64,000 nucleotides of DNA, from contig NZ_LR733844.1 in NCBI RefSeq assembly GCF_902506455.1, forward strand, positions 2,172,127-2,236,126, given 5' to 3'. The translations under genes and the position numbers were made by a program. The stretch comes from Sphingomonas sp. 8AM (lineage in GTDB: Bacteria > Pseudomonadota > Alphaproteobacteria > Sphingomonadales > Sphingomonadaceae). Under the pieces are notes generated by a model, which was not told where the DNA came from, ran no database searches, and worked only from the letters and a program-made list of their open reading frames with translations. The number at the start of each line of letters is the position of its first letter. The first letter of the stretch is position 1. Shown here in pieces: positions 26,921 to 35,476 of this stretch.

Positions 26921-27394
26921 TCAGCCCACCAGCAAGCGGCCAAGCCGGTCCAGCAGGTCACTCCACCCCTGCTCACGCATAGCGCGACCATCGGAACCCT
27001 CAAAGAACACGCCCTGGAACGTGCAGGTGAGGTCCGTGCCGCCGTCTGCTTCGGCGACTTCCATTGTTTCCAGCGCGACCGAGATCGGTCTGCCCGCTAT
27101 CCCCATCCGGGATGAGATGATGATGCGCCGTCCATCAACGATGTCATGGAAAACACCTTCGTTGGTCAGTTCGACACCGGGAAAGGGTGTGTCCGGCCCG
27201 AACAGGTAGGTGAGCCGCTCGGCACCACCAACGCGAAAATCGCTCTCAAATGCCTTGATTTCATGCGTGTCACTCTCCGCATACCAGGTCTTCTTGATCG
27301 CGGGATCGGCGCACGCGGCGAACACCTTAGCGGGCGTTGCCGGGTAGCGCCGCTTGATAGTGAAATTGCCATGCACGGCTGCAGGATCGGTCAT
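26921..27394 (-). CDS. SRPBCC (AHSA1-like) protein
   Basis: A 157-residue START/AHSA1-type protein. Typical features are the opening strand F-T-I-K-R-R-Y-P-A-T-P-A-K-V-F-A-A-C, the D-P-A-I-K-K-T-W-Y turn, and closing G-W-S-D-L-L-D-R-L-G-R-L-L helix. Such proteins bind hydrophobic ligands or act as Hsp90-cochaperone-like folds, and the specific role here is unknown. It lies upstream of, and is almost contiguous with, the arsR gene. Confidence 0.88.
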   Translation of the reverse strand: MTDPAAVHGNFTIKRRYPATPAKVFAACADPAIKKTWYAESDTHEIKAFESDFRVGGAERLTYLFGPDTPFPGVELTNEGVFHDIVDGRRIIISSRMGIAGRPISVALETMEVAEADGGTDLTCTFQGVFFEGSDGRAMREQGWSDLLDRLGRLLVG

Positions 27395-27786
27395 GTCGAG
27401 CTCCTTACTGCGGTAACGGCTTCACTATAACCAGCCTAGCCTTCAGTCAAGTATAAAGCTCAGTGTCGATCTGTGACGGGCTCAATTTCCCATGGAAGGG
27501 TGAGCGGGACGGTTTGGGCGATCCAGAACGAGATCGGGCCTGGGAGTGTCCGGGTTTGGGCGCTTCCCGCCGGTCCGCTTTCCCGCCCGAAATCGGCCGG
27601 TCGGCTTTCGGGTGATCCGGTCGGTGCGGGAGACTCGGAACGGCACGACCTGGTGGTTAGCCGACCGACAGCTCAGTGGAGATAATGGCCAGTGCGACCA
27701 TGTGCTCCAGCAGGCCAAACCGATACCGTCTTGCCCGATCCACATCTGTATTATATAGGCAACACACCGCCTCAACGAGGGATTTT
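27395..27786. other. Divergent intergenic region with a dispersed repeat
   Basis: Holds the promoters of the SRPBCC gene (minus) and the membrane-protein gene (plus). The right half contains the first copy of a direct repeat (27599-27667). No small gene is convincing. Confidence 0.5.
27599..27667. repeat. Dispersed direct repeat, copy 1
   Basis: Blocks TCGGCTTTCGGGTG, TCCGGTCGG, CTCGGAACGGCA and TGGTGGTTAGC occur here in the same order and spacing as at 28838-28906. The two copies bracket the membrane-protein gene in direct orientation. Their origin is unclear; they may mark a past insertion or be a genome-wide intergenic repeat. Confidence 0.65.
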
Positions 27787-28716
27787 GTGACAAACTCGCA
27801 GACAGCTCAGCAAGTGGAGCTTACCGCAAAAAACCTAGCCATCCTCGCGGTCGGGTTGGTCATCACGGCATTTCTCGCATTAGGATCACATGACCTCGCC
27901 ATCGCCCACCTCGGCATACCCTATCCGAACGACGGCGATGTTCCTCCTTGGGCAAGGTATATTGGGCAGGTCGTGCGGCTTGGTGCGATGGTGTACGTCT
28001 GCCGTCTAGCAAGCTGGTATCTGGGCAAGCGCAACACCGTCCGTGCAGCAGCGATCTTCGGACTACTGATCGTTCTCCTGCAAGAAACGCTGCGCGTCAT
28101 TGTCGTAGATAACGTTGTTTCTGACGGCTGGATCGACCTGCGCTGGGTTTACCTGCTGATGACCCGGCTGCCAAATGCGCTGCTCTCGTTCTACTGTGGA
28201 GCCATCGCAGTTGTCATTGCTCGCAAGATTGAGTCAGATCGGCATGTACCGCTACTTATCGCGATCGCGGCTGCAAGCGCTATCGGCTACTTTGCACTGT
28301 TGCCGGCGTTGAAGGCGATCGCGAACCTGGTAACCGCTGCGCTGCAGCTGACCGAGACCCCCGAAGTGCACACAATGCCGTACGGCATTTACGTCTACAA
28401 ATATATTTACGGCATGTTTATCGAGCCAACGATCTCCTCGTTTGCTTTGATCTATCTGCTGTGGCCGGCTTTCGATGGCTCGAAACCTCGGCGCATCGCA
28501 CTATTCGTTCTCCTTATGCTGCTGATGAGGGGGCGGATCATCGCGACCGGACTGTTCAGTTTCTGGATTAAGGATAGTTGGGCGCTAGCCTTTGCTGCGG
28601 AAGGGCAGTTCTTCGTCGAGACACTGGTTCTCGCCGGGCTAACAGGTCTGACTTGGGCTGCCGTGACGCCTAAGGCGACGGCAGTCGGCCAAAATTCGCC
28701 ATCAGGGAATCGTTAG
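27787..28716 (+). CDS. Hypothetical polytopic membrane protein
   Basis: About 309 residues from the GTG at 27787 (GAGGGA upstream). Roughly eight hydrophobic helices are visible, starting with N-L-A-I-L-A-V-G-L-V-I-T-A-F-L-A-L and including M-Y-V-C-R-L-A-S-W-Y-L, with polar loops containing S-D-G-W-I-D-L-R-W. I recognise no transporter or CAAX-protease motif. Codon use is less GC-biased than in flanking genes, consistent with acquisition. Direct repeats lie about 120 bp on either side. Confidence 0.7.
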   Translation: MTNSQTAQQVELTAKNLAILAVGLVITAFLALGSHDLAIAHLGIPYPNDGDVPPWARYIGQVVRLGAMVYVCRLASWYLGKRNTVRAAAIFGLLIVLLQETLRVIVVDNVVSDGWIDLRWVYLLMTRLPNALLSFYCGAIAVVIARKIESDRHVPLLIAIAAASAIGYFALLPALKAIANLVTAALQLTETPEVHTMPYGIYVYKYIYGMFIEPTISSFALIYLLWPAFDGSKPRRIALFVLLMLLMRGRIIATGLFSFWIKDSWALAFAAEGQFFVETLVLAGLTGLTWAAVTPKATAVGQNSPSGNR

Positions 28717-29024
28717 CCGCTATTGCAATTCGATCTTTAACCGCATCAGACAGGCTGGTCGAGTGGCCTGTCATGCTTTGGCGAACGGCCGCTAGTGGGC
28801 GAGAGCCGTCCGGCAGCTTCTCCGCCCTATAGCGGTCCGTCGGCTTTCGGGTGTTCCGGTCGGCTCGGTGAGCTCGGAACGGCAAGGGTTGGTGGTTAGC
28901 GGATCGGACGCTTTCGGGTGAGGCAGGGCGCATAGCTGACGTTGGCTACCCCCGCCCGCCGTGCCGATTGGGATGACAATTTGCGAATGCTCTATAATCA
29001 TACTTGAACGCCACGCAACCGCGT
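28717..29024. other. Intergenic region, repeat copy only
   Basis: A 308-bp gap between the convergent membrane-protein and hybrid-kinase genes. It contains the second dispersed repeat (28838-28906) and a further CGCTTTCGGGTGAGGCAGG segment just after it. No open frame looks real. Confidence 0.5.
28838..28906. repeat. Dispersed direct repeat, copy 2
   Basis: Matches 27599-27667 block by block (TCGGCTTTCGGGTG, TCCGGTCGG, CTCGGAACGGCA, TGGTGGTTAGC), with substitutions in between. Same orientation as copy 1. Confidence 0.65.
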
Positions 29025-32000
29025 CTAGTTATGGCTGTGTGTAGCAGCCGCTTTGGCCAAAGCCTTGGCTAACTCATCGAGCGAATATGGCTTTTGCAAT
29101 AACTCGAAGCCAGTCTCATCCTGTTCGGCAAGGACACTGCTGTACCCGCTAGTCAGAACGACCGGTATATCCGGAAAGCGCCTAAGGATCTCATCCCGCA
29201 ACTCGATCCCGGACATACCGGGCATCACGACATCAGAGAAGACGAGGTCGAACTCGCCTTTGCTCAGTTCGACAAGAGCACTTGCGGCGTCGATGGCTAG
29301 CTTGGTTGTATAGCCCAGCTCGCTCAAGGCCTGGGTTGCGAACGATCCCACTTCACTGTTGTCCTCCACGACCAGGATACATGCGCCGGCCGCGAGCGGA
29401 GTTCCGCCCTCACCAGCCGGCCGGATGAGCTCCCTTTCCTCTGATGCCGCCTTTGGAAGATAGAGGGTAAAGGTGGCGCCTTCACCTACAACACTGCTCA
29501 CGATAACTTCGCCGCTCGATTGCTTGGCAAACCCGAACACTTGGCTGAGACCAAGCCCGGTTCCGTGACCGACGCCTTTAGTCGTGTAGAAAGGCTCAAA
29601 GATGCGATCGAGCTGTTCTGGGGCGATGCCGCTGCCAGTGTCCCGAAGAGAGAGCGCAACAAAACGGCCCGGCACTGCTGGGTGTGAACGCGCCGCGGGA
29701 ATGCCGTTCACCTCGTGGACACCAATAGCCAGCGTCCCTTCCCCCTTCATTGCATCACGGGCATTCACCGCCATGTTGACCAGTGCGGTGTCAAACTGGC
29801 TGCGATCCGCCTTGATGAGGAATTGACCCGGTGGGACGTCCATCTCGATGACAACACGCGAGCCAGTCAGGGTCACTAGCATGTCGCTTATACCGGCAAC
29901 ACTTGCTGATACATCGAACACTTCGGCCTTGAGCGCCTGCCGTCTTGCAAAGGCAAGCAGTTGGCTGGTGAGCTTGGTCGCGCGATCGGCAGTGTCTGAG
30001 ATAGCCGCAATGTATCGTTCGCGCCTCTCGTCCGACAGATTCGGACGGCGCAGGAGGTCCACTGAACCGCGGATCACGGTGAGGAGATTGTTGAAATCGT
30101 GTGCGACGCCACCGGTAAGTTGCCCCACCGCCTCAACCTTCTGGCTTTGTCGCAGTTGTTCTTCAGCCGCAACTAAGGCTGCATCGCGCTCCTTCTGTTC
30201 GGTAATATCGCGCGCCACGCAGTAAAGCAGGCCTCCAGTCGGCACTGCCGACCACGCGAGATTCCGGAATCCTCCATCCTTGGTTCGAAATCTGTTTTCG
30301 AAGAACAATGTGGTATGTCCCTCAGCAAGACGACCAACCTCTTCCCGTGTTCTGGCTCGGTCATCCGGATGTTCCAGCCACTCGGACGTTTTGCCGACAA
30401 AGGCCTCCGGCGGCCAACCAAGTGTATACGACCAGGCCGGATTGACGCTGATCCAGATGCCCTGAGCGTCGGCGACACCGAGCAAATCGCGGCTGACCTG
30501 CCAAACTCGATCGCGCTCTTGCGTGCGCTCTTCCACCTGTTCCTGCAGCGACCCTGCGAGCGTCTGTAGTTCCAACTCAACGCGGCGACGCTCGATGGCC
30601 ACCCTAGTCCGCTCGGCAGCTTGCTGGACGAAGTCGATCTCGTCAGTGGTCCAGTCACGGGCGAAATGCGACACGACGCAGAAAATTGCAGTAAGCCGAT
30701 TCCTTTCCACCACAGGCGCATTGAGTAAAGCGCTCACGCCCGCGTTTTCGAATGCCATGGCGAAAGGTGATGTTCGCGCATCTGTGCGCACGTCACTTAT
30801 CGCAACGGTGCGGTTTTCCAGAAGATCATCGATGTAGGAACCGTAGTTCCGCATAGGATGCTCACCCGCGATTACGTACTTGGGCGTTATCTTCCAATCC
30901 CGCTCGATCACTAACGTTTGGTCGGATGCGTCGATCCGGCCGAAGCCTGCGGCACTAACACCCAACGTCTGTCCGACGACCTCAGCCGCAGCTGCTGCCA
31001 TAGCTGCTGGATCATCCATGTTCCGGAGGGTGTCGCCCAACAGGAGAAGAGCTGCTCGCCTCGCCTCTACCGCTGCCTGCTGAAAGGCACGCTGCCGGCG
31101 CTCCGTTATATTCTCGAAAGTGCAGATTGCGCCGCGAAGCTTTCCATCCTGAATGATTGGGGTAGCCCGATACTCGACCCACAGTGGCTCGCGATTGATC
31201 GGAAAGAACAGCTCTTCCAGCACATGTGCAGGTCTGCCGTCCCGCGCAGCTACATAGATTGGGCATTCGCCTTCGGGGTAAGGCGAGCCGTCGACATGCG
31301 AATGATGAATCACGTCATGCAGGCGGCGCCCAATGACGTCCTGGGCGTTGTCGAAGCCCATCATCTGCAGAAACGCAGCATTGCAGGTAGTTGTTAGTCC
31401 GTCATTGTCGACCGCGTAAAAGCCTTCGCTGATGGAATTGAGCAGCAAGCGAAGATTGGCCTCGCTACTGCGCAAAGAGGCATTGAGGCCACGCTGATGC
31501 TCTTCACTTGCTTTGAGACGTGATTCGGTTACCCGTCGCTCGGTGATGTCGCTGAACAAAATCGCAACGAGCCGATCTGCCGGATCACCGACACGGTAGG
31601 CAAACACCTCGTACCAGCGACCGTTAAGCGCCTCAGCTGGCAGTGTGAACCGCTTGGACTGGCCCGTCAGCGCGATGCGGGCATACATATCGAACCAGTG
31701 CTGCTCATGGTTTGGCGCAAGATCGCGCATCCAGTTGCCGGGCGCGTCGATAAGACCAGTTTGCCGCTCGAAGGCTGGGTTCACTTCTAGGAAGCGATAG
31801 TCGATCGGCTTGGCGGCGTCGTCGCATCGGACTTCGATCAAGCAGAAGCCTTCGTCAATAGAGTCGGACAACGCCCGATAGCGATCCTCGCTCTCCGACA
31901 GTGCTACCGCGGTATAATGCTGTTCAGTGCGGTCGCGGAGGATCTTCACATACCCTTCGAGATCGCCGCTGCCGCTACGTAGAGGCATCATTTCGCCGTT

Positions 32001-32312
32001 GGCCCAGAAGCGCGAGCCGTCCTGTCGAAGGTGCCAGCGCTCATCCACGCCACGTCCGTGGCGCACGGCAGCACTCATCTCAGCTTCGGATATACGGTTT
32101 TCGATGTCTTCCAGCGTAAAGAACAGGTCAACGGACCGGCCGATCGCGTCACTTGCGCTCCAGCCCATGATGCGTTCGGCACCAACGTTCCAAGAGGTGA
32201 TCGCACCGTCGAGATCGAGGCCGACGATCGCATAGTCGATCGCATTCTCAATGATAAGCTGGGCCTGCCGACCGGACAAATTTTCTGAGGAAGTGAGGGA
32301 GCTAGCGTTCAT
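29025..32312 (-). CDS. Soluble multi-PAS/GAF hybrid sensor histidine kinase
   Basis: A protein of 1,095 residues with no membrane helices. Domain order: PAS (about 20-135), PAS (145-260), PAS (285-405), GAF (430-590), coiled coil with PAS (600-735), HisKA with the phospho-His in G-G-V-A-H-D-F-N-N-L-L, HATPase_c with N-A-R-D-A-M and G-T-G-L-G-L-S, and a C-terminal receiver (about 1000-1090) with V-V-E-D-N and phosphoacceptor Asp in F-S-D-V-V-M-P-G. This is the large cytosolic hybrid kinase type common in sphingomonads. No signal is predictable and no response regulator lies next to it. GC content is lower than the window average, as for its left neighbours. Confidence 0.93.
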   Translation of the reverse strand: MNASSLTSSENLSGRQAQLIIENAIDYAIVGLDLDGAITSWNVGAERIMGWSASDAIGRSVDLFFTLEDIENRISEAEMSAAVRHGRGVDERWHLRQDGSRFWANGEMMPLRSGSGDLEGYVKILRDRTEQHYTAVALSESEDRYRALSDSIDEGFCLIEVRCDDAAKPIDYRFLEVNPAFERQTGLIDAPGNWMRDLAPNHEQHWFDMYARIALTGQSKRFTLPAEALNGRWYEVFAYRVGDPADRLVAILFSDITERRVTESRLKASEEHQRGLNASLRSSEANLRLLLNSISEGFYAVDNDGLTTTCNAAFLQMMGFDNAQDVIGRRLHDVIHHSHVDGSPYPEGECPIYVAARDGRPAHVLEELFFPINREPLWVEYRATPIIQDGKLRGAICTFENITERRQRAFQQAAVEARRAALLLLGDTLRNMDDPAAMAAAAAEVVGQTLGVSAAGFGRIDASDQTLVIERDWKITPKYVIAGEHPMRNYGSYIDDLLENRTVAISDVRTDARTSPFAMAFENAGVSALLNAPVVERNRLTAIFCVVSHFARDWTTDEIDFVQQAAERTRVAIERRRVELELQTLAGSLQEQVEERTQERDRVWQVSRDLLGVADAQGIWISVNPAWSYTLGWPPEAFVGKTSEWLEHPDDRARTREEVGRLAEGHTTLFFENRFRTKDGGFRNLAWSAVPTGGLLYCVARDITEQKERDAALVAAEEQLRQSQKVEAVGQLTGGVAHDFNNLLTVIRGSVDLLRRPNLSDERRERYIAAISDTADRATKLTSQLLAFARRQALKAEVFDVSASVAGISDMLVTLTGSRVVIEMDVPPGQFLIKADRSQFDTALVNMAVNARDAMKGEGTLAIGVHEVNGIPAARSHPAVPGRFVALSLRDTGSGIAPEQLDRIFEPFYTTKGVGHGTGLGLSQVFGFAKQSSGEVIVSSVVGEGATFTLYLPKAASEERELIRPAGEGGTPLAAGACILVVEDNSEVGSFATQALSELGYTTKLAIDAASALVELSKGEFDLVFSDVVMPGMSGIELRDEILRRFPDIPVVLTSGYSSVLAEQDETGFELLQKPYSLDELAKALAKAAATHSHN

Positions 32313-32465
32313 ACTTATTTATGTCCGATTAATGGATTTGCAGCAATCACGATTGCGCACCCGTCCTGATCGGGGCGGGCAGTTGAAGACGCCACGCCGC
32401 TCCTGACGTGCTCCCCTGAAACTCCGCCAGTTTGAGCTAGAGTCCGCCTTCGTGAGGAGACGGAT

Positions 32466-32529
32466 GTGAAGAAGAGCAGGTTCAGCGAGGAGCAGATCAT
32501 CGCGGTGCTGCGCGAGCAGGACAGCGGGA
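32466..32529 (+). pseudogene. IS3-family OrfA, 5' fragment
   Basis: A GTG at 32466 opens V-K-K-S-R-F-S-E-E-Q-I-I-A-V-L-R-E-Q, the characteristic start of IS3-family OrfA (the helix-turn-helix subunit). Similarity ends after about 21 codons, where the frame runs into the IS5 fragment. Only a remnant remains. Confidence 0.8.
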
Positions 32530-32637
32530 TTCGGCCGCCTCAAACACTTCCGCCGCTTCGCCACACGTTATGATCGCCGCACCGTCCACTTCACCGGCTT
32601 CGTACATCTCGCCGCCGCCATGATCTGGCTACGCTGA
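32524..32637 (+). pseudogene. IS5-family transposase, 3' fragment
   Basis: A different frame reads G-R-L-K-H-F-R-R-F-A-T-R-Y-D and, after a short gap, H-L-A-A-A-M-I-W-L-R followed by a stop at 32635-32637. This is the conserved C-terminus of IS5-family transposases. It is joined directly to the IS3 fragment, so at least two insertions or deletions occurred here. Confidence 0.8.
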
Positions 32638-32650
32638 ATGTCGATCCGAC

Positions 32651-34750
32651 CTAGATCCGCACGCTCGCGTTGAGCAGCACGGTGCGCGGCGGCTGGATGA
32701 AGACATAGCCGGAGCTCAGAAAACCCCAGCTCGCGCGGTCGGCGAGATTGTCGACCTCGGCGCGCAGCGTCACCGGCGTGCCACCGGCATCGACCACATA
32801 GCTCACGCGCGCATTGACCAGCGTCACCGCCGGCACACGGAACGTGTTGACGTCATTGCCCCACAGGCTGGTGCCATGCTGCGCCTCGAGCGTCGCCCTG
32901 AGCGCGGGCAGCGCGACCGGCTGCTCGGTCAGCTGGACGGTATCCTTCAGGCCCGGCACGCCCTCGACCGCCTTGCCCTGCACCAGCGGGTCGGTCTTGC
33001 GATAGGCGGCGCGCTCGATCGCGATGCTGTCGGTGATGCTCAGCCCGAGCGGCAGCGCGACGCGGGCATCCGCCTCGATCCCCTCGTACCGCTGCTCGCC
33101 GTCCGAGACATAGACGTTGGCGGCATTGGCATATTGCGCGCCACGCGCGATCCGGTAGGCGGCCGCCGAGAGCGACCAGCGCGCGCGTTCGAGCTTGATG
33201 CCGGCCTCGAGCTGCTCCGACCGCACCGGCGGCAGCGTCTCGCGCGCATTGGCATAGGTGTCGGGCACCGTGGTCCCGCTCTCCAGCGCCTGCACATAGC
33301 TGACGTACAGCGTCGCGGCCGCCCACGGATGATAGAGCAGCGCCGCGACCGGGGTGACAGGTGTTTTCGTGTAATTCGTGCGCGTGCCGGTCTTGCCCAG
33401 CTGATCCTCGCTGAAGCGCGTGACCCGCGCGCCCGCGATCAGCGCCACCTTGCCCAGCGTCAGCGTGTCGCTGGCGAACGCGCCACGCTGCGTCGACTGG
33501 TAATTGTGGTAGACGCCGCCCGTGAACGTGGTCGGATAGGCGATCGGCACGACCGGGGCGTAGAGGTTCTCGTGGCCGACCAGCGTGCTGACGCGGTTGA
33601 GCGGCAGATATTTGTCGAGCCCCTGCCAGGTGCCGCCGAACGTCAGCTGATGCTGCACCGCGCCGGTCGCGAACCGCCCCTCGACGTCGAGCTGGACCTG
33701 ATTGTAGCGCGACCACGAACGCGGGTTGGTCGACAGCAACGGCTGGTAATCGCCGGCCGGACTGGTCAGCGACATCCACTCCGATTTGTAGCTCCGCCAG
33801 TCGAGGCTGTTGCTGTAATCGGCGCGCACCGTCCAGTTCGGCGACGGCGACCAGCGCAGCCCGGTCGCGCCGTAGAAAACGTGGCTGTTGAAGAACAGGT
33901 CGGGATAGGCAGCCAGGTTGGTCCGCCCGCTGACCGGCCGCGGCAGGCGGTCCGCGCCGTAGGCGTCGGGGTTGGAGATATAGAAATCCTGCGTGCCGCC
34001 GCGGATGCGCCGGTCCTGATAGATCACGTCGCCGGTCCACAACAGCGTGTCGGTCAGATGCGCGTCGAGTCCCAGCGACGCCGAATAGCGCAGCACGTGC
34101 GACCCGCTGTACGTCTCGCCCTGTTCGTGCGTCGCGTTGAGGCGATAGCCGACCCCCGCGCCGAGCGGCCCGCCGAGGTCGACATGCTGCGACACGATCG
34201 TGTCCGACGAATAGCCGACGTCCGCGTTGGCGAACGCCTCGGGCGTCGAACGCTTGGTGCGATAGTCGATCAGCCCGCCCGGGGCGTTGAACCCGTACAG
34301 AAAGCCCGACGCGCCCTTGAGCAGCTGCACCGTCTCGAACGATTCCAGCGGCAGTTCTACCGTCGTCATGTAGAACGGGTCGCCGTTGATCCGGTAGGAA
34401 TTGTAATCGTCGAGCGGGATGCCGCGCACCGTCTGCGAATAGCTGTTGAAGGTATAGGTATCGCCGTTGGCGACGACCGACGCATCCTGGCTGAACACGC
34501 GCGCGAGCGATTTCACCTGCCGGTCGGCGATCTCGTCCGCGGTGACGGCGGTGATCGAGAACGGCGTGTCGATGATCGCGCGCGCGCCGAGCGCCCCGCC
34601 CGCCGCCCGCTCGTGGTCGGCATGGCCGTTGACGACGATGTCGGTGGGCGGCCGCTCGCCCGCGCCGCTCGCGCTGTCGGGTGCGGCCTGCGCGACGACG
34701 GGCTGGGCGAGAACGAGGCCCGGCAGGGCCAGCCAACGAACAAGGATCAT
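32651..34750 (-). CDS. TonB-dependent siderophore-type receptor
   Basis: About 699 residues from the ATG at 34750 (GGAGG five bases upstream). Signal peptide MILVRWLALPGLVLAQPVVA, then a TonB-box-like T-D-I-V-V-N-G and a plug domain with T-P-F-S-I-T-A-V-T, I-A-D-R-Q-V-K-S and L-L-K-G-A-S-G-F-L-Y-G, the pattern of ferric-siderophore receptors. The barrel ends in a strand with terminal aromatic/hydrophobic alternation (L-L-N-A-S-V-R-I). It imports iron chelates or similar ligands; the ligand is unknown. It stands alone, without a nearby Fur box that I can recognise. Confidence 0.92.
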   Translation of the reverse strand: MILVRWLALPGLVLAQPVVAQAAPDSASGAGERPPTDIVVNGHADHERAAGGALGARAIIDTPFSITAVTADEIADRQVKSLARVFSQDASVVANGDTYTFNSYSQTVRGIPLDDYNSYRINGDPFYMTTVELPLESFETVQLLKGASGFLYGFNAPGGLIDYRTKRSTPEAFANADVGYSSDTIVSQHVDLGGPLGAGVGYRLNATHEQGETYSGSHVLRYSASLGLDAHLTDTLLWTGDVIYQDRRIRGGTQDFYISNPDAYGADRLPRPVSGRTNLAAYPDLFFNSHVFYGATGLRWSPSPNWTVRADYSNSLDWRSYKSEWMSLTSPAGDYQPLLSTNPRSWSRYNQVQLDVEGRFATGAVQHQLTFGGTWQGLDKYLPLNRVSTLVGHENLYAPVVPIAYPTTFTGGVYHNYQSTQRGAFASDTLTLGKVALIAGARVTRFSEDQLGKTGTRTNYTKTPVTPVAALLYHPWAAATLYVSYVQALESGTTVPDTYANARETLPPVRSEQLEAGIKLERARWSLSAAAYRIARGAQYANAANVYVSDGEQRYEGIEADARVALPLGLSITDSIAIERAAYRKTDPLVQGKAVEGVPGLKDTVQLTEQPVALPALRATLEAQHGTSLWGNDVNTFRVPAVTLVNARVSYVVDAGGTPVTLRAEVDNLADRASWGFLSSGYVFIQPPRTVLLNASVRI

Positions 34751-34955
34751 ACGCACCTCCGATATCAGATCGTTTCGGTAGCGTATCGATTTTGGGTGCG
34801 CGACGAACGGAAGCTTTAGCCCGCTAAAGGCATGCGGGTCCGCCAGCGTCCCGCGCGCTGCCTTGCGCGTGCCGTCCCCGGCGCTGGAGCATGATTAATC
34901 GTTCATCGACAATCGCATGGTACGTGGCGCGGACTGACGACAAGGCCGCCGCCCG

Positions 34956-35315
34956 ATGTACACGATCCAATATGACGCCGCGGCGCGCACGCTGCATATC
35001 GTGACCGAGGGGTTCTGGACTCCCGGTGTCACCGCCGCCTTTATCGCCGAATTGCTCGCGCGCGGCACCGCGCTCCGGCTGCGGCACGGGCCGTTCGTGG
35101 TGCTCGCCGACCTGCGCGCCGGCGCGATCCAGCCGCCGCAGGTCGTCGACGCGCTCGCGGCGATGATGCCGCGCGCGCTCAAGGTCACCTCGCTGCCGAT
35201 CGCGGCGGTGGTCGCGAACAATCTCGCGAAGCTGCAGACCGAACGCTATCTGGTCGGCGCCAATTGCCGCACGTTCCTCGACCCCGCCGACGCGCAGCGC
35301 TGGCTGGCGGCGTAA
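34956..35315 (+). CDS. Hypothetical STAS-like small protein
   Basis: A protein of 119 residues. The pattern of strands and helices (Y-T-I-Q-Y-D, L-H-I-V-T-E-G, then F-V-V-L-A-D-L-R) resembles SpoIIAA/STAS-like cytosolic proteins that modulate partners, but the match is to topology only. No catalytic motif is seen. It is divergent from the TonB receptor and followed by a palindromic repeat. Confidence 0.6.
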   Translation: MYTIQYDAAARTLHIVTEGFWTPGVTAAFIAELLARGTALRLRHGPFVVLADLRAGAIQPPQVVDALAAMMPRALKVTSLPIAAVVANNLAKLQTERYLVGANCRTFLDPADAQRWLAA

Positions 35316-35321
35316 GTCTGC

Positions 35322-35410
35322 CGTCATCCCGGACCTGATCCGGGATCCCGCTTCCTTGCCCGGCCCGCGAGAAAAAGCAGCGGGGCCCCGGATCAAGTCC
35401 GGGGCGACGA
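35322..35410. repeat. Dispersed palindromic element, family R (full copy 3)
   Basis: Inverted halves CCCGGACCTGATCCGGGATC and GGGGCCCCGGATCAAGTCCG, with about 40 bp between, in the gap between two co-oriented genes. Same family as 6671-6754 and 8203-8283. Confidence 0.75.
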
Positions 35411-35476
35411 AGATCGGGAATGTCTTGCGCGATACAGATTAGCCCCCTCCGCCCGGCTGCGCTAAGCGGGCGCGCG

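Larger units (their letters stand above)
32313..32650. other. Intergenic stretch with two transposase scars
   Basis: Between the hybrid kinase and the TonB receptor (both minus strand). The left 150 bp shows no gene. The right part holds fragments of an IS3-type and an IS5-type transposase, given separately. Confidence 0.6.

Noticed and set aside
27580..27597. Additional RepA iteron near 27.6 kb
   Set aside because: Only 14 bases (TTTCCCGCCCGAAA) match the iteron, within a different dispersed repeat and far from the rep genes.
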